Part shown: piece after piece, positions 34,301-43,043 of the stretch
Layout: every line of letters starts with the position of its first letter
Numbering within the stretch: position 1 is the first letter of the stretch
NCBI GenBank assembly: GCA_000818095.1
Contig: CP009416.1
Span: 1,224,501 to 1,288,500, forward strand
Length of the DNA: 64,000 bases
Direction: 5' to 3'
Source of the DNA: Jeotgalibacillus malaysiensis
GTDB lineage: Bacteria > Bacillota > Bacilli > Bacillales > Jeotgalibacillaceae
Program-made: the position numbers and the translations under genes
The notes under the pieces: model-generated
Seen by the model: the letters and a program-made list of their open reading frames with translations, nothing else
Databases searched by the model: none
What the model was told of the DNA's origin: nothing

Positions 34301-34753
34301 CTGCACAACCCTGTGGTTAAAACAAAAAAACCGATGAGTAATGATGAAATGCAGGAAGAAATGCTGAAAAAATATAAAATGAAGGGTCTTGTGCTTGGTG
34401 ATCAGGAAGTCATCAGGCTTATGGATATGACGCTTGAGGAAGGAAACTCCTCTATTATTTCTGCCGGTCTGAAAAAAGACGGAACGCTCCGTTCGAATTC
34501 CAAAACGGCAAGCAGAGATCAGTTTGATCACATGAGAGCACACACGCGCTCCATGTTCCGCTCAGCAGGCGACAGAATTAAAGCGGGGGATGTATCAATT
34601 GACCCTTATGAATATAAAAAAAGAACGCCATGTCAGTTTTGTTCATACCGATCTGTATGTCAGTTTGACCCGGCACTTGAAAAGAATCAATACCGTTCTT
34701 TAAGATCTAAAAAAGCTGAAGACTTAATGAGGAAAGGAGGGGACAGCGAATGA
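31310..34753 (+). CDS. addB: ATP-dependent helicase/deoxyribonuclease subunit B
   Basis: 1147 residues, close to B. subtilis AddB. Walker A GRSGTGKT is at residues 8-15; inactive-helicase-like domains fill the middle. The C-terminal RecB-type nuclease has GRIDRVD and VIDYKS (about 927-950). A 4Fe-4S site is built from a Cys near 786 (MNSCAFQH) and the C-terminal trio in CQFCSYRSVC. With AddA it processes double-strand breaks and recognises Chi. RBS AGGAGGC. The end overlaps addA by four bases. Confidence 0.96.
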   Translation: MPLVIKTGRSGTGKTDSIMSEITAKVKNDPSGDPILLIVPEQMTFQSEYRLAIETGGMVRVQVLSFTRLAWRILQETGGATRIHINHTGASMLVRKLINEQKDQMVMFGRAAGKHGFVGHVEKMLTEFRRYCIQPEDLLEKTAEMSETAPKALLDKLKDIERIYAGFDEQLRDRYIDSEDYLRLLAEKIKDSALLSRADIYLDGFHSFTPQEYLVIEKLLAQSRSMTAAVTADLHSPDPLLFRQTTDTVNRLKEIAAEAGDQAEVIQSEENAKYKGKGLAHLEQSFEKYGVPYSGQADMTVIEAANRRAETEAVAREIRKLARNEGYRYKDIAVLTRNGDAYHEIIEPVFKDYEIPYFIDKKRTMLNHPLIEFIRSAIETVTKHWRYEAVFRAVKTELLFPAAADHELIRGQMDRLENYVLAQGIHGERWKTEFYYKQFRGLDFVRVPQNDEEKLIQDDLNAAREMITAPIERFEKRLKSSETVHDYCEAVFILLEELEIPLKLEEMSQAAEEKGDVEAAREHDQAWDAVVELLDQFVEITGEDKMPLQEFSDILDSGMETLEFSLVPPSIDQVIIADLELSRLPAVCASFVIGVNDAVMPARMQDDGILAEDDRIFMERAGMQLAPGTREKLQDEDFVAYRAFTSPSEKLYISYPLADEEGKSLIVSPYIKKVTGILPEHRYMLAVNDPVEVPGDQQLDYICHPLPTASFMTSQLQQLRKDYPVEDIWRDVYNFYVTDPFWKQESKRILSGLFFENVASPLTKGTAESLYGSSMMASVSRIERMNSCAFQHFSSHGLRLHERSIFRLDAPNIGELFHAALRWISEELLHNGISWKSLTKKQCAELAYQAVSHIGPQLQYDILNSSNKYRYIAKKLQAVIRQASYILSEHARAGDFEPLRVELGFGPGQELPPHRILLSDGDTMSLQGRIDRVDQARSDGKVYLRVIDYKSSVRDLDFTEMYYGLSLQMMTYLDVTMTNSSKLVQAEAEPAGVLYFHLHNPVVKTKKPMSNDEMQEEMLKKYKMKGLVLGDQEVIRLMDMTLEEGNSSIISAGLKKDGTLRSNSKTASRDQFDHMRAHTRSMFRSAGDRIKAGDVSIDPYEYKKRTPCQFCSYRSVCQFDPALEKNQYRSLRSKKAEDLMRKGGDSE

Positions 34754-37700
34754 TTCCTGAAAAACCAGCGCACGTGACATGGACCGATGAACAGTGGCGT
34801 GCCATTTTTGAAAAAGGCAGTGATATTCTAGTCGCTGCCGCCGCCGGATCGGGGAAAACAGCGGTCCTTGTTGAGCGGCTGATTCAAAAAGTACTTGATA
34901 CCGACCAGCCGACTGATATTGACGAACTGCTGGTTGTAACATTTACCAATGCATCAGCAGCCGAAATGAAGCACCGTGTCGGGGAGGCGCTTGAAAAAGC
35001 ACTCGCTGATGATCCTGAATCCAGACATTTGAGAAAGCAGCTGACGCTGATCAATAAAGCATCTATTTCAACTCTCCACTCATTCTGTCTCGAAGTCATC
35101 AGAAAATATTACTACCTGATTGATATTGATCCCGGCTTTAGAATTGCTGATGACACAGAAGCTGAGCTTTTAAAGGATGAAGTGGTGGAAGAAATTCTTG
35201 AGCAGGAATACGGAATTGAAGATAATCATTTATTTGTTGAGCTTGTAGAAGCTGTAACCAGTGACAGAAGTGATGATGCGCTTCATCAGATGATCAGAAA
35301 ACTTCATACATTTTCGCGCTCACATGCTGACCCGGACATCTGGCTTGACGGCATTGTCACGCTTCATCAGACAGATAATGTTCAGATCGATGACCATCCG
35401 CTTGCAAATTATGTACTGTTCCATGTCCAGCTTGAGGCTGAGGGGGCGATTGAATTAATTAATCTTGCGCTTGATGCTGCAAGAAAGCCGGGCGGACCAT
35501 ATCCGAGAGCGGTTAATTTTGAAGATGATCTCAGACAGCTGAATGAAATCCGCCATGCTGCAGGGTGGAAGGAAGCAGAAGCTGCAGTCTCCAATTTTTC
35601 AATGGGAAGGCTGAAGCCGTGTAAAGGTGATGACTTCGATGAGGAGCTTGTAGAGCAGGCGAAAAAGTGGCGCGATCAGGCGAAGAAAATGATCAATGAT
35701 TTAAAAGACGGATTTTTTGTCAGAAGCCCTGAACAGCTGCTTGAGGATATGAATCAGATGACCGGCAGACTTTCAACGCTTGTAGAGCTTGTACGGAAGT
35801 TTGAGAAAGCATTCAAATCTGCAAAAGAAGAACGCGGGCTGGTAGACTTTAATGACCTGGAACATTTCTGCCTTGAGATCCTGCGTGACCCTGATACTTT
35901 GGAGCCATCCCAGGCAGCTTATCATTACCGTAATCAGTTCAAAGAAGTGCTGGTTGATGAATACCAGGATACCAATATGGTACAGGAAACTATTTTACAG
36001 CTTGTGAAATCAGGCGGTGAAAAAGATGGGAATCTTTTTATGGTAGGAGATGTGAAGCAGTCTATTTACCGCTTCAGACTGGCTGAGCCGAATTTGTTCC
36101 TTGGGAAATACCGGACGTTCCAGCAGGATGGAAGCGGGCAGAAGATTGACCTTGCTAAAAACTTCAGAAGCCGTCCGGAAGTACTTGATGGTGTTAACTT
36201 TATTTTCCGGCAAATCATGGGTGAAATGGTCGGGGAGATTGATTATGACAAGGATGCTGAGCTGATCCCGGGTGCCCCGTACCCGACAGATCTCACAGTC
36301 CCTGTCAGATTCACAGTCATTGACCAGGCAGATGAAGATGCCCCCGGTGAGGAAATGCCTGAAGAAGTAATGGATGAAAGAGAGCTTGAACGTTCAACGC
36401 TTGAAGCGCGCTATATGATTAAAGAAATCCGGGGAATGATTGATGGCGGCAGGCAGATCTATGATGTGAAAAAGAAGCTGTACCGTCCGCTTGAATACAG
36501 AGATATCGTCATTTTAACAAGATCCATGACGTGGACCCCTGACATCATGGATGAATTCAGACAGGCGGGTATTCCGCTCTACGCAGACCTTTCTACAGGT
36601 TATTTTGATGCAACAGAGGTCGCCATTATGGTGTCGCTGTTAAAGATCATCGATAATCCGATTCAGGATATTCCGCTTGCCTCTGTCCTGAGATCTCCAA
36701 TCGTCAGATGTACAGAAGAGCAGCTGGCAAAGATTCGCAGGGCGGATCCAAAAGGTACTTTCTGGGACGCGCTGCAGGCTTATATGTCGTCTGGCGATGA
36801 GGATACAGAGCTGAAGGAAAAGTGTTCATGGTTCCTGATCTCTCTTAGAAACTGGCGGGCTTATGCGAGAACAGGTGCCGTTTCAGACCTTGTCTGGCAG
36901 CTGTTCAGAGATACGCAGTTCTATGATTTTGTCGGAGGGCTGCCGGGTGGTAAGCAGCGACAGGCAAATTTAAGAGCGCTTTATGACCGGGCTAGGCAGT
37001 ACGAATCCACTTCTTTTCGCGGGCTTTTCAGGTTCTTGCGGTTTGTTGAGCGGATGAGAGACAGAGGTGATGACCTCGGTGCAGCAAGAGCGCTTAGCGA
37101 ACAGGAAGACGTTGTGCGCCTGATGACGATTCATAAAAGTAAAGGCCTTGAATTTCCGGTTGTTTTTATTTCAGGGATGGCAAGGCAGTTTAACGAAATG
37201 GACTTAAGAGGCAGCTATCTGCTTGATAAGGATTTCGGTCTTGCGCTGTCTTACGTTGATATTGAAAATAGAATCAGCAGTACAACGCTTCCGCAGATGG
37301 CTTTTAAAGAGAAGAAGCGGCTTGAGAACCTTGCTGAAGAGATGCGGGTATTATACGTTGCAATGACGCGAGCAAAAGAAGAGCTAATACTGATTGCAAC
37401 AGTGCCGGATGCAGAAAAACTGAAAGAAAAGTGGTCTCTTTCAGGTTCGTACAAATCATGGCTGCTTCCTGACTTTACAAGAAAAGGTGCGAGATCATAC
37501 GCGGACTGGGTCGGTCCTGCACTTGCGCGTCATCCCCACGCTGTTCATGCTGTGTCAGCAGGTCTGATTGAAGACCCATCAGTGTGGGATATGCAGCAGC
37601 ATCATAAACACCTTTTTGCTGAAGAACAGCGTAAGGAGGAATCAGCTGCTGAGTGGCTTAGTCATGTCAGAAACCATGAGCCGGTTCCTGGTGAGAGTGA

Positions 37701-38421
37701 GCACCATGAGGATATCTTGCATCGTCTGAAATGGCATTATCCTTATGAAGAAGCTGCAATGGTCAGATCAAAGCAGTCAGTTTCTTCTATAAAACGCCAG
37801 CATGAAACGCTTGATGAGACCGGGGCAGATACAATTGTAAAGCCTGCTAAAAAACTGTACGGCCGTCCGGCATTTCTTCAGCAGGAGAAGATGACAGCAG
37901 CTGAAAAGGGTACCATCATGCATACGGTTATGCAGCAGGTGCCGCTCAGTAAAGTGCCCGGGCGTGAAGAAATCGAATCACTCATTGCAAGCCTGGTCGT
38001 CCGTGAGATTTTGACGGAAGAACAGGCTGAAACAGTGAGGGTGAATCATGTAGCTGCATTCTTTCAATCAACCCTTGGGAAACGCATGATTCACGCTGCA
38101 AACGTGAGGCGTGAAGTACCGTTTACGTATGCGGCAACCCCAGCTGAAGCAGGAATTCAGCTAAATGTGGATGACCCGGTATTAATCCAGGGTATTGCTG
38201 ACTGTCTGTTTGAAGATGAAAACGGACTCGTCCTGCTTGATTACAAAACAGATTACGTTGACCACTCTGATCCAGATGTGCACGATATGCTTGCTGAACG
38301 CTACAGACTTCAGCTGTCACTATACCAGCAGGCACTTGAAAAAAGCTTAAATAGAAAAATTGATGAAGTGTATTTATACTTTTTCAATGCTGATTTAACA
38401 ATCAAACTAGAAGAGAACTGA
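34750..38421 (+). CDS. addA: ATP-dependent helicase/deoxyribonuclease subunit A
   Basis: 1223 residues. A UvrD-type SF1 helicase with Walker A AAAGSGKTA (about 29-37), motif Ia TFTNASAAEM, motif II VDEYQDTN (about 402-409), motif VI region VLYVAMTRAKEEL (about 870-882), and a C-terminal nuclease with QGIADCLFE and LLDYKTDY (about 1145-1170). It is the motor/nuclease of AddAB recombinational repair. Start ATG overlaps the addB stop; RBS AAAGGAGG. sbcD/sbcC, which follow in B. subtilis, are absent here. Confidence 0.96.
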   Translation: MIPEKPAHVTWTDEQWRAIFEKGSDILVAAAAGSGKTAVLVERLIQKVLDTDQPTDIDELLVVTFTNASAAEMKHRVGEALEKALADDPESRHLRKQLTLINKASISTLHSFCLEVIRKYYYLIDIDPGFRIADDTEAELLKDEVVEEILEQEYGIEDNHLFVELVEAVTSDRSDDALHQMIRKLHTFSRSHADPDIWLDGIVTLHQTDNVQIDDHPLANYVLFHVQLEAEGAIELINLALDAARKPGGPYPRAVNFEDDLRQLNEIRHAAGWKEAEAAVSNFSMGRLKPCKGDDFDEELVEQAKKWRDQAKKMINDLKDGFFVRSPEQLLEDMNQMTGRLSTLVELVRKFEKAFKSAKEERGLVDFNDLEHFCLEILRDPDTLEPSQAAYHYRNQFKEVLVDEYQDTNMVQETILQLVKSGGEKDGNLFMVGDVKQSIYRFRLAEPNLFLGKYRTFQQDGSGQKIDLAKNFRSRPEVLDGVNFIFRQIMGEMVGEIDYDKDAELIPGAPYPTDLTVPVRFTVIDQADEDAPGEEMPEEVMDERELERSTLEARYMIKEIRGMIDGGRQIYDVKKKLYRPLEYRDIVILTRSMTWTPDIMDEFRQAGIPLYADLSTGYFDATEVAIMVSLLKIIDNPIQDIPLASVLRSPIVRCTEEQLAKIRRADPKGTFWDALQAYMSSGDEDTELKEKCSWFLISLRNWRAYARTGAVSDLVWQLFRDTQFYDFVGGLPGGKQRQANLRALYDRARQYESTSFRGLFRFLRFVERMRDRGDDLGAARALSEQEDVVRLMTIHKSKGLEFPVVFISGMARQFNEMDLRGSYLLDKDFGLALSYVDIENRISSTTLPQMAFKEKKRLENLAEEMRVLYVAMTRAKEELILIATVPDAEKLKEKWSLSGSYKSWLLPDFTRKGARSYADWVGPALARHPHAVHAVSAGLIEDPSVWDMQQHHKHLFAEEQRKEESAAEWLSHVRNHEPVPGESEHHEDILHRLKWHYPYEEAAMVRSKQSVSSIKRQHETLDETGADTIVKPAKKLYGRPAFLQQEKMTAAEKGTIMHTVMQQVPLSKVPGREEIESLIASLVVREILTEEQAETVRVNHVAAFFQSTLGKRMIHAANVRREVPFTYAATPAEAGIQLNVDDPVLIQGIADCLFEDENGLVLLDYKTDYVDHSDPDVHDMLAERYRLQLSLYQQALEKSLNRKIDEVYLYFFNADLTIKLEEN

Positions 38422-38452
38422 TCTGAAATAGGGTCAGGCGGAGGGATATGTT

Positions 38453-39613
38453 TTGAGTTTACAGCCGATTGACTCTCAGCAGAGAATGCATAACCTTGAT
38501 GTTATCAGAGGTTTTTCTCTGCTTGGAATATTTATTGTGAATATGATTTCATTTCACTCACCCTTTTATTACTACGACCCATACTCATGGTGGGGCGATT
38601 CGATTAACAGACCGACATACTGGTGGATCGATGTGTTCGTTCAGGCAAGCTTTTATCCGATGTTTGCCATGATGTTTGGAGCAGGGCTTGCAATACAATT
38701 CATGAGAGCCGCTGAAAAAAATACAAACTTCACTGCGTTTGCGATCAAAAGGCTGGTTGTATTACTTGGAATCGGAATGATTCATGCCTTTTTAGTATGG
38801 TCAGGAGATATTCTGATCACTTACGCAGTAACTGGTTTTATTTTGATCTGGATGCTCAGGTTAAGCGGAAAGATGCTGCTGATATTAGGGTTTGTGGTTT
38901 ATCTGCTGCCACAGGGACTGTTAACAGGTATTATGTTCCTGGCATCAGCAGTTGATCCGACTTCTGTGACTTATTTCAGTTCAGTGCAGGGAATTGAAGC
39001 GTCAGTGGCTAACTATGGAAACGGATCTTTCAGCCAGATATTTGATCAGCGTCTAAAAGACTGGCAGTTTGCCAATAGCCCTGAAGGATTTGTATCTATT
39101 ATCATCGTGATTCTGCCGCTCATGATGATCGGAGCAGGTGCAGCCAAGCTGAGATTGTTCGAGCGGGCGGCTAAAAAGAAAGCAATGCTTGGAATCCTGA
39201 CGATTCTATTCCTTGGTGCAGGACTTACGATGAAAACGGCGCCTTACTGGGGTGAGCAGAACCTGGCATATGTATTCCTGCAGGATTACGTTGGAGGACC
39301 AATGGTTGGTATGGGCTATATGACTCTGATCTTACTAATCATGACAGCATCAGTATCTGTAAAACTGCTTCAGCCGCTGGCAAAAACGGGCCGTATGGCG
39401 CTGACAACCTATCTGACACAGTCCGTCATTGGAACACTGATTTTCTATAATTATGGATTCGGTCTTTACGGAGAAGTCACGCTTGCAACCGGAACACTGA
39501 TCGCACTCGGGATATTTGTTATGCAAGTGATCTTTGCAGAACTCTGGTTATCAAAATTCAACCAGGGGCCAGTTGAGAGATTATGGAGAAAACTGTCGTA
39601 TTCCAGAAAATAA
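38453..39613 (+). CDS. DUF418-family membrane protein
   Basis: 386 residues with about nine or ten spans. An N-terminal block HNLDVIRGFSLLGIFIVN (about 12-29) and C-terminal DUF418 part with KTGRMALTTYLTQSVIGT and a final FNQGPVERLWR (about 372-382) define the YeiB/DUF418 family, which is thought to include acyl-transfer-like membrane proteins, substrate unknown. The only usable start is TTG 38453, seven bases after GGAGGG; the ATG nearby runs into a stop. It follows addA by 31 nt and may share its transcript. Confidence 0.85.
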   Translation: MSLQPIDSQQRMHNLDVIRGFSLLGIFIVNMISFHSPFYYYDPYSWWGDSINRPTYWWIDVFVQASFYPMFAMMFGAGLAIQFMRAAEKNTNFTAFAIKRLVVLLGIGMIHAFLVWSGDILITYAVTGFILIWMLRLSGKMLLILGFVVYLLPQGLLTGIMFLASAVDPTSVTYFSSVQGIEASVANYGNGSFSQIFDQRLKDWQFANSPEGFVSIIIVILPLMMIGAGAAKLRLFERAAKKKAMLGILTILFLGAGLTMKTAPYWGEQNLAYVFLQDYVGGPMVGMGYMTLILLIMTASVSVKLLQPLAKTGRMALTTYLTQSVIGTLIFYNYGFGLYGEVTLATGTLIALGIFVMQVIFAELWLSKFNQGPVERLWRKLSYSRK

Positions 39614-39680
39614 AACTGTTAGAATAGAAGAAAAAATGTATAATAGAAGGACAATTCAGATTTTAAGGAGTGTACATTCA

Positions 39681-40589
39681 ATGAAATTTCTATCTTTCCG
39701 TTTTGAAGACAAACTACTTTACGGTGTCAAAGTAAAGCGAGAGGAAGCAGCATGGAACATCGTCAGAATCCATAAAGAGCTGATTCCAAATGAAAGCGTG
39801 CCTGCAACACTGCTTGAAGGTATTCAAAGCGGAATGGAATTACAGGAGACAGTCAGAAAATGCATTCGTGCCGCTGAAGAAAGTGATCACGTTTCACGCT
39901 ACAAAGTGAAATTTGATGACCTGGTATGGGAAGCACCTGTACCGCGTACTCCTAAAAATGTAATGTGCATCGGGAAAAACTATCGTGACCACGTACTTGA
40001 GATGGGATCAGAAAAAGATCTGCCTGAAGAACTAGTTGTTTTCACAAAAGCATCAACTTCGATTACTGGTGATAATGCATTAGTTCCTTCATATGAAGAA
40101 CTCACTGAACAGCTTGATTACGAAGGTGAACTTGCGATTGTCATTGGCAAAAGAGGAAAAAATATCCCTGAAAAGCAGGCAATCGATTATGTTTTCGGCT
40201 ATACAATTGTCAATGACATTACAGCGAGAGACCTGCAAAGCAAACATAAACAGTTCTTCCTCGGAAAAAGCCTTGATGAAACGTGTCCAATGGGTCCATT
40301 CCTTGTCTCAAAAGACGAAATCCCGCACCCTCATAAGCTGAGCATCGTAACAAAAGTAAACGATGAAATCAGACAGGACGGGAACACTGCTGATATGATC
40401 TTCTCTATCGAAGAAATCATCTCAACACTGTCAAAAGGCATGACATTAGAGCCCGGAGACGTTATCGCAACCGGTACACCAGCCGGCGTAGGAAAAGGGT
40501 TCAACCCGCCGAAATTCCTCAAAAAAGGCGACCAGATCAAAGTCTCCGTCCAGGGAATCGGCACACTGACGAATGAGATTGGTGAATAA
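39681..40589 (+). CDS. yisK: Fumarylacetoacetate-hydrolase-family protein YisK
   Basis: 302 residues. The FAH fold core begins around NVMCIGKNYRDHVLEMG (about 93-109) and contains YEGELAIVIGK (metal-site Glu, about 150-160), VNDITARDLQ (about 181-190) and ATGTPAGVGKG near the end. Family members decarboxylate or hydrolyse small 2-oxo diacids; B. subtilis YisK was reported to act on oxaloacetate and to localise with the Mbl protein. The ATG at 39681 has AAGGAG ten bases before it. Followed by yisL as in Bacillus. Confidence 0.88.
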   Translation: MKFLSFRFEDKLLYGVKVKREEAAWNIVRIHKELIPNESVPATLLEGIQSGMELQETVRKCIRAAEESDHVSRYKVKFDDLVWEAPVPRTPKNVMCIGKNYRDHVLEMGSEKDLPEELVVFTKASTSITGDNALVPSYEELTEQLDYEGELAIVIGKRGKNIPEKQAIDYVFGYTIVNDITARDLQSKHKQFFLGKSLDETCPMGPFLVSKDEIPHPHKLSIVTKVNDEIRQDGNTADMIFSIEEIISTLSKGMTLEPGDVIATGTPAGVGKGFNPPKFLKKGDQIKVSVQGIGTLTNEIGE

Positions 40590-40611
40590 GTAAGATTTTT
40601 CATAATGTATC

Positions 40612-40647
40612 TTAGGAGCCTGTGACTATAAAGTTGCAGGCTCCTAA
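40612..40647 (+). terminator. Stem-loop after yisK without a clear T-tract
   Basis: TTAGGAGCCTG / CAGGCTCCTAA, an 11-bp perfect stem with a 14-nt loop. Probably the yisK terminator, but the poly-T is lacking. Confidence 0.55.
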
Positions 40648-40650
40648 ACG

Positions 40651-40750
40651 TTACACTGCGCTTCAGGTGGACGCTGAGCCTTCTCAGTCTTCGTCATGAG
40701 GGCTCTCAGCTGTCTCTCTACTAGTTCCGGAGTTGCCGCCTTCAACTCCA
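40651..40750 (-). repeat. Degenerate copy of the dispersed GC-rich repeat
   Basis: Read on the minus strand: GAAGGCGGCAACTCCGG, CAGCTGAGAGCCCTC, GAGAAGGCTCAGCGTCCACC and TGAAGCGCAGTG. It lacks the GGAAAGC part. The remaining gap to 41000 is AT-rich with no gene that I can support. Confidence 0.65.
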
Positions 40751-41000
40751 CTTTAATTTGATTTCAAAAAACGATTATCAAAACTTTTTACTTTATGTGC
40801 AGAATTCTTATAAGTAGAAAATTCAATGAGATTTTTAAAGGAATCTTATAATATTGGTCTCACAAAACTCAGAAAGGCCTGGCGGTTTCAAGTAAAAAAC
40901 AACATAAAATTCATCACTCCGACAATGTTTTCAGCGACCGCATTTAGGGAATATGGTAGCATATAGATAGTTCGGTATTTAGTTTCAGGGAGGTTAGGGA

Positions 41001-41372
41001 ATGTTAGATAACACACACTTACACATTACAACATGGGTACTTGGAATCGTGCTTTTCTTTATTGCGCTTGCGCTAATGAAGGGAGCAAATGCAAAAGGTG
41101 CTAAAATTGTACATATGATCCTGCGTTTGATGTATGTGCTCATCATCTTCACTGGCGGCTGGTTATTTTTCCAGTTCTCAGCAAACGATGCAGCACTTTA
41201 CGGCGTGAAATTTCTGCTTGGGATTCTTGTAATTGGATTTATGGAAATGATCCTCGTCCGCACAAAAAAGCAGAAGTCAGTAAAAGTTATGTGGATATTA
41301 TTAGTTATTGCGCTGCTTGGCACACTTTACCTTGGGTTCAGTCTGCCGGTCGGCTTTAATTTCCTCGGTTAA
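41001..41372 (+). CDS. yisL: YisL/DUF1516 membrane protein
   Basis: 123 residues with four hydrophobic helices (about 10-26, 38-58, 66-84 and 95-116), matching the YisL (UPF0344) family in size and topology, and located after yisK as in Bacillus. The opening DNTHLHITTWVLG is family-like. RBS GGGAGG lies upstream of the ATG. Function unknown; an inner-membrane helical bundle is predicted. Confidence 0.82.
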   Translation: MLDNTHLHITTWVLGIVLFFIALALMKGANAKGAKIVHMILRLMYVLIIFTGGWLFFQFSANDAALYGVKFLLGILVIGFMEMILVRTKKQKSVKVMWILLVIALLGTLYLGFSLPVGFNFLG

Positions 41373-41397
41373 AAGTCGCTTACTAAGCGGCTTTTTT
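41371..41397 (+). terminator. Terminator of yisL
   Basis: AAAAGTCGCT / AGCGGCTTTTTT stem (one G-U pair) with a 5-nt loop and T-tract. Confidence 0.85.
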
Positions 41398-41528
41398 CTG
41401 TATTTACTTAACGCCATATTCAAAATTGTCTTCAAACCGACACCTGTGTATACTATTAACATCAACTATCTGTATAATATTTGAACAATCTATGTACAAT
41501 GTTAAAGATTGAGGATGGAGGCTGTTTT

Positions 41529-43043
41529 ATGACCCGTTCAATTGCAATTATAGGGGCTGGACCAGGTGGACTGGCAGCTGCAATGCTGCTCGCTTCGAAA
41601 GGTTATGAAGTAAACGTATATGAAAAGCATCCGTTTGTCGGTGGAAGAAACAGTTCTTTTACAATGAACGGTTATACATTTGATGTTGGACCGACATTTT
41701 TGAGTATGCCTGAGATTGCAGAAGAAATTTTCGAGGAGACAGGTAAGAATCTGCATGATTATGTTGATCTGATTGAATTGCCAATGATGTATGAGCTGGT
41801 GTTCAAAGATAAAAACGTAAAAATGTACAGAGATCCTGAAAAAATGAAAGAACAGATCAAGACATATTTCCCTGGCGATGAAAAGGGATATGACCGGTTT
41901 ATGGATGATACACGCAAAAAAATGGATGCGCTTCGTCCGATTCTGCAAAACAAAATGGATCGTTACACCGATTACTTATCACTCAGAGTGTTAAAAGCGC
42001 TGCCGCAGCTCTCACTCGGGAAGAGTTTATACGATGTATTAAGTAATTACTTTAAGCATGAAGAACTGAAGCTTGGCTTTACATTTCAGGCGAAATATCT
42101 TGGAATGTCGCCGTGGGAATGCCCGGGAGCATTTTCAATCCTGTCCTTTATGGAGCACGAATACGGTATTTTCCATCCAAAAGGCGGCGTCAATCAGCTT
42201 TCAAAAGCAATGGCGAAAGCTGCAGAAGAGCTCGGGGCTAAGATTCATCTTGGCGATGGTGTAAAGCAGCTGCATATTAACAATCAAAAGGTCGTCACAG
42301 GCTTTGAGCTTGAATCAGGTGCCCGTGTTGAAGCTGATGAAGTAGTTATTAATGGTGATGTATCACACGTGATGACGAACCTGGTAAAAGGAAATCACCT
42401 CAAAAAATTCAGTGAACCTCAGCTGAATAAAAAGAAATATTCCTGCTCCACTTTTATGATTTATCTTGGTGTGGATAAGGTATATGACCTTCCGCATCAC
42501 ACGATTTCATTTGCTGAAGATTATAAGAAAAACGTAGAAGAAATCATGCAGACGCAGCTGCTTTCAGAGGATCCATCCATTTATATTCAAAACGCTTCAG
42601 TGACCGATCCGACGCTTGCGCCAGAAGGTAAATCTGCTTTATACATCCTCGCACCTGTTCCAAACAATCTGAGTGGACTTGACTGGGATCAGCAGGAGCA
42701 GGCATTCAGAAATCTCGTGCTTGATTCAATTGAAGCTAAAACACAATTTAAGAACCTGAGAGAACATATAGAAGTTGAGCGCATTATCAGCCCTAAGCAC
42801 TGGGAAATTGATTTTAATGTTTTCAAAGGTGCGACATTCAGTATGGGACATCAGCTGACCCAAATGATGGCGCTTCGACCGCACAATAAATTTGAAGAAC
42901 TTGAACATACCTGGCTCGTAGGCGGGGGGACACACCCTGGTAGCGGCTTGCCGACCATTTTGGAATCCGCGCGTATTACTTCTACTCTTTTAATGAATGA
43001 AAAAAGAAATCACGTCGGAAATGAAAGTGGTGAGGCTGGATGA
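41529..43043 (+). CDS. Carotenoid desaturase/oxygenase of the CrtN/CrtP family (first copy)
   Basis: 504-residue FAD-dependent phytoene-desaturase-like protein: dinucleotide fold AIIGAGPGGLAAAMLLAS (about 5-22), FVGGRNSS, TFDVGPTFL (about 48-56) and a C-terminal WLVGGGTHPGSGLPTI (about 468-483). In C30 pathways one such enzyme desaturates 4,4'-diapophytoene and paralogues oxidise the end groups; sequence alone does not tell which this is. The ATG at 41529 has GGATGGAGG upstream. First gene of three overlapping genes ending with the synthase. Confidence 0.82.
   Translation: MTRSIAIIGAGPGGLAAAMLLASKGYEVNVYEKHPFVGGRNSSFTMNGYTFDVGPTFLSMPEIAEEIFEETGKNLHDYVDLIELPMMYELVFKDKNVKMYRDPEKMKEQIKTYFPGDEKGYDRFMDDTRKKMDALRPILQNKMDRYTDYLSLRVLKALPQLSLGKSLYDVLSNYFKHEELKLGFTFQAKYLGMSPWECPGAFSILSFMEHEYGIFHPKGGVNQLSKAMAKAAEELGAKIHLGDGVKQLHINNQKVVTGFELESGARVEADEVVINGDVSHVMTNLVKGNHLKKFSEPQLNKKKYSCSTFMIYLGVDKVYDLPHHTISFAEDYKKNVEEIMQTQLLSEDPSIYIQNASVTDPTLAPEGKSALYILAPVPNNLSGLDWDQQEQAFRNLVLDSIEAKTQFKNLREHIEVERIISPKHWEIDFNVFKGATFSMGHQLTQMMALRPHNKFEELEHTWLVGGGTHPGSGLPTILESARITSTLLMNEKRNHVGNESGEAG

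Noticed and set aside
40751-41000. Possible riboswitch upstream of yisL
   Set aside because: I looked for conserved riboswitch or T-box signatures and for an anti-terminator/terminator pair, and found neither.
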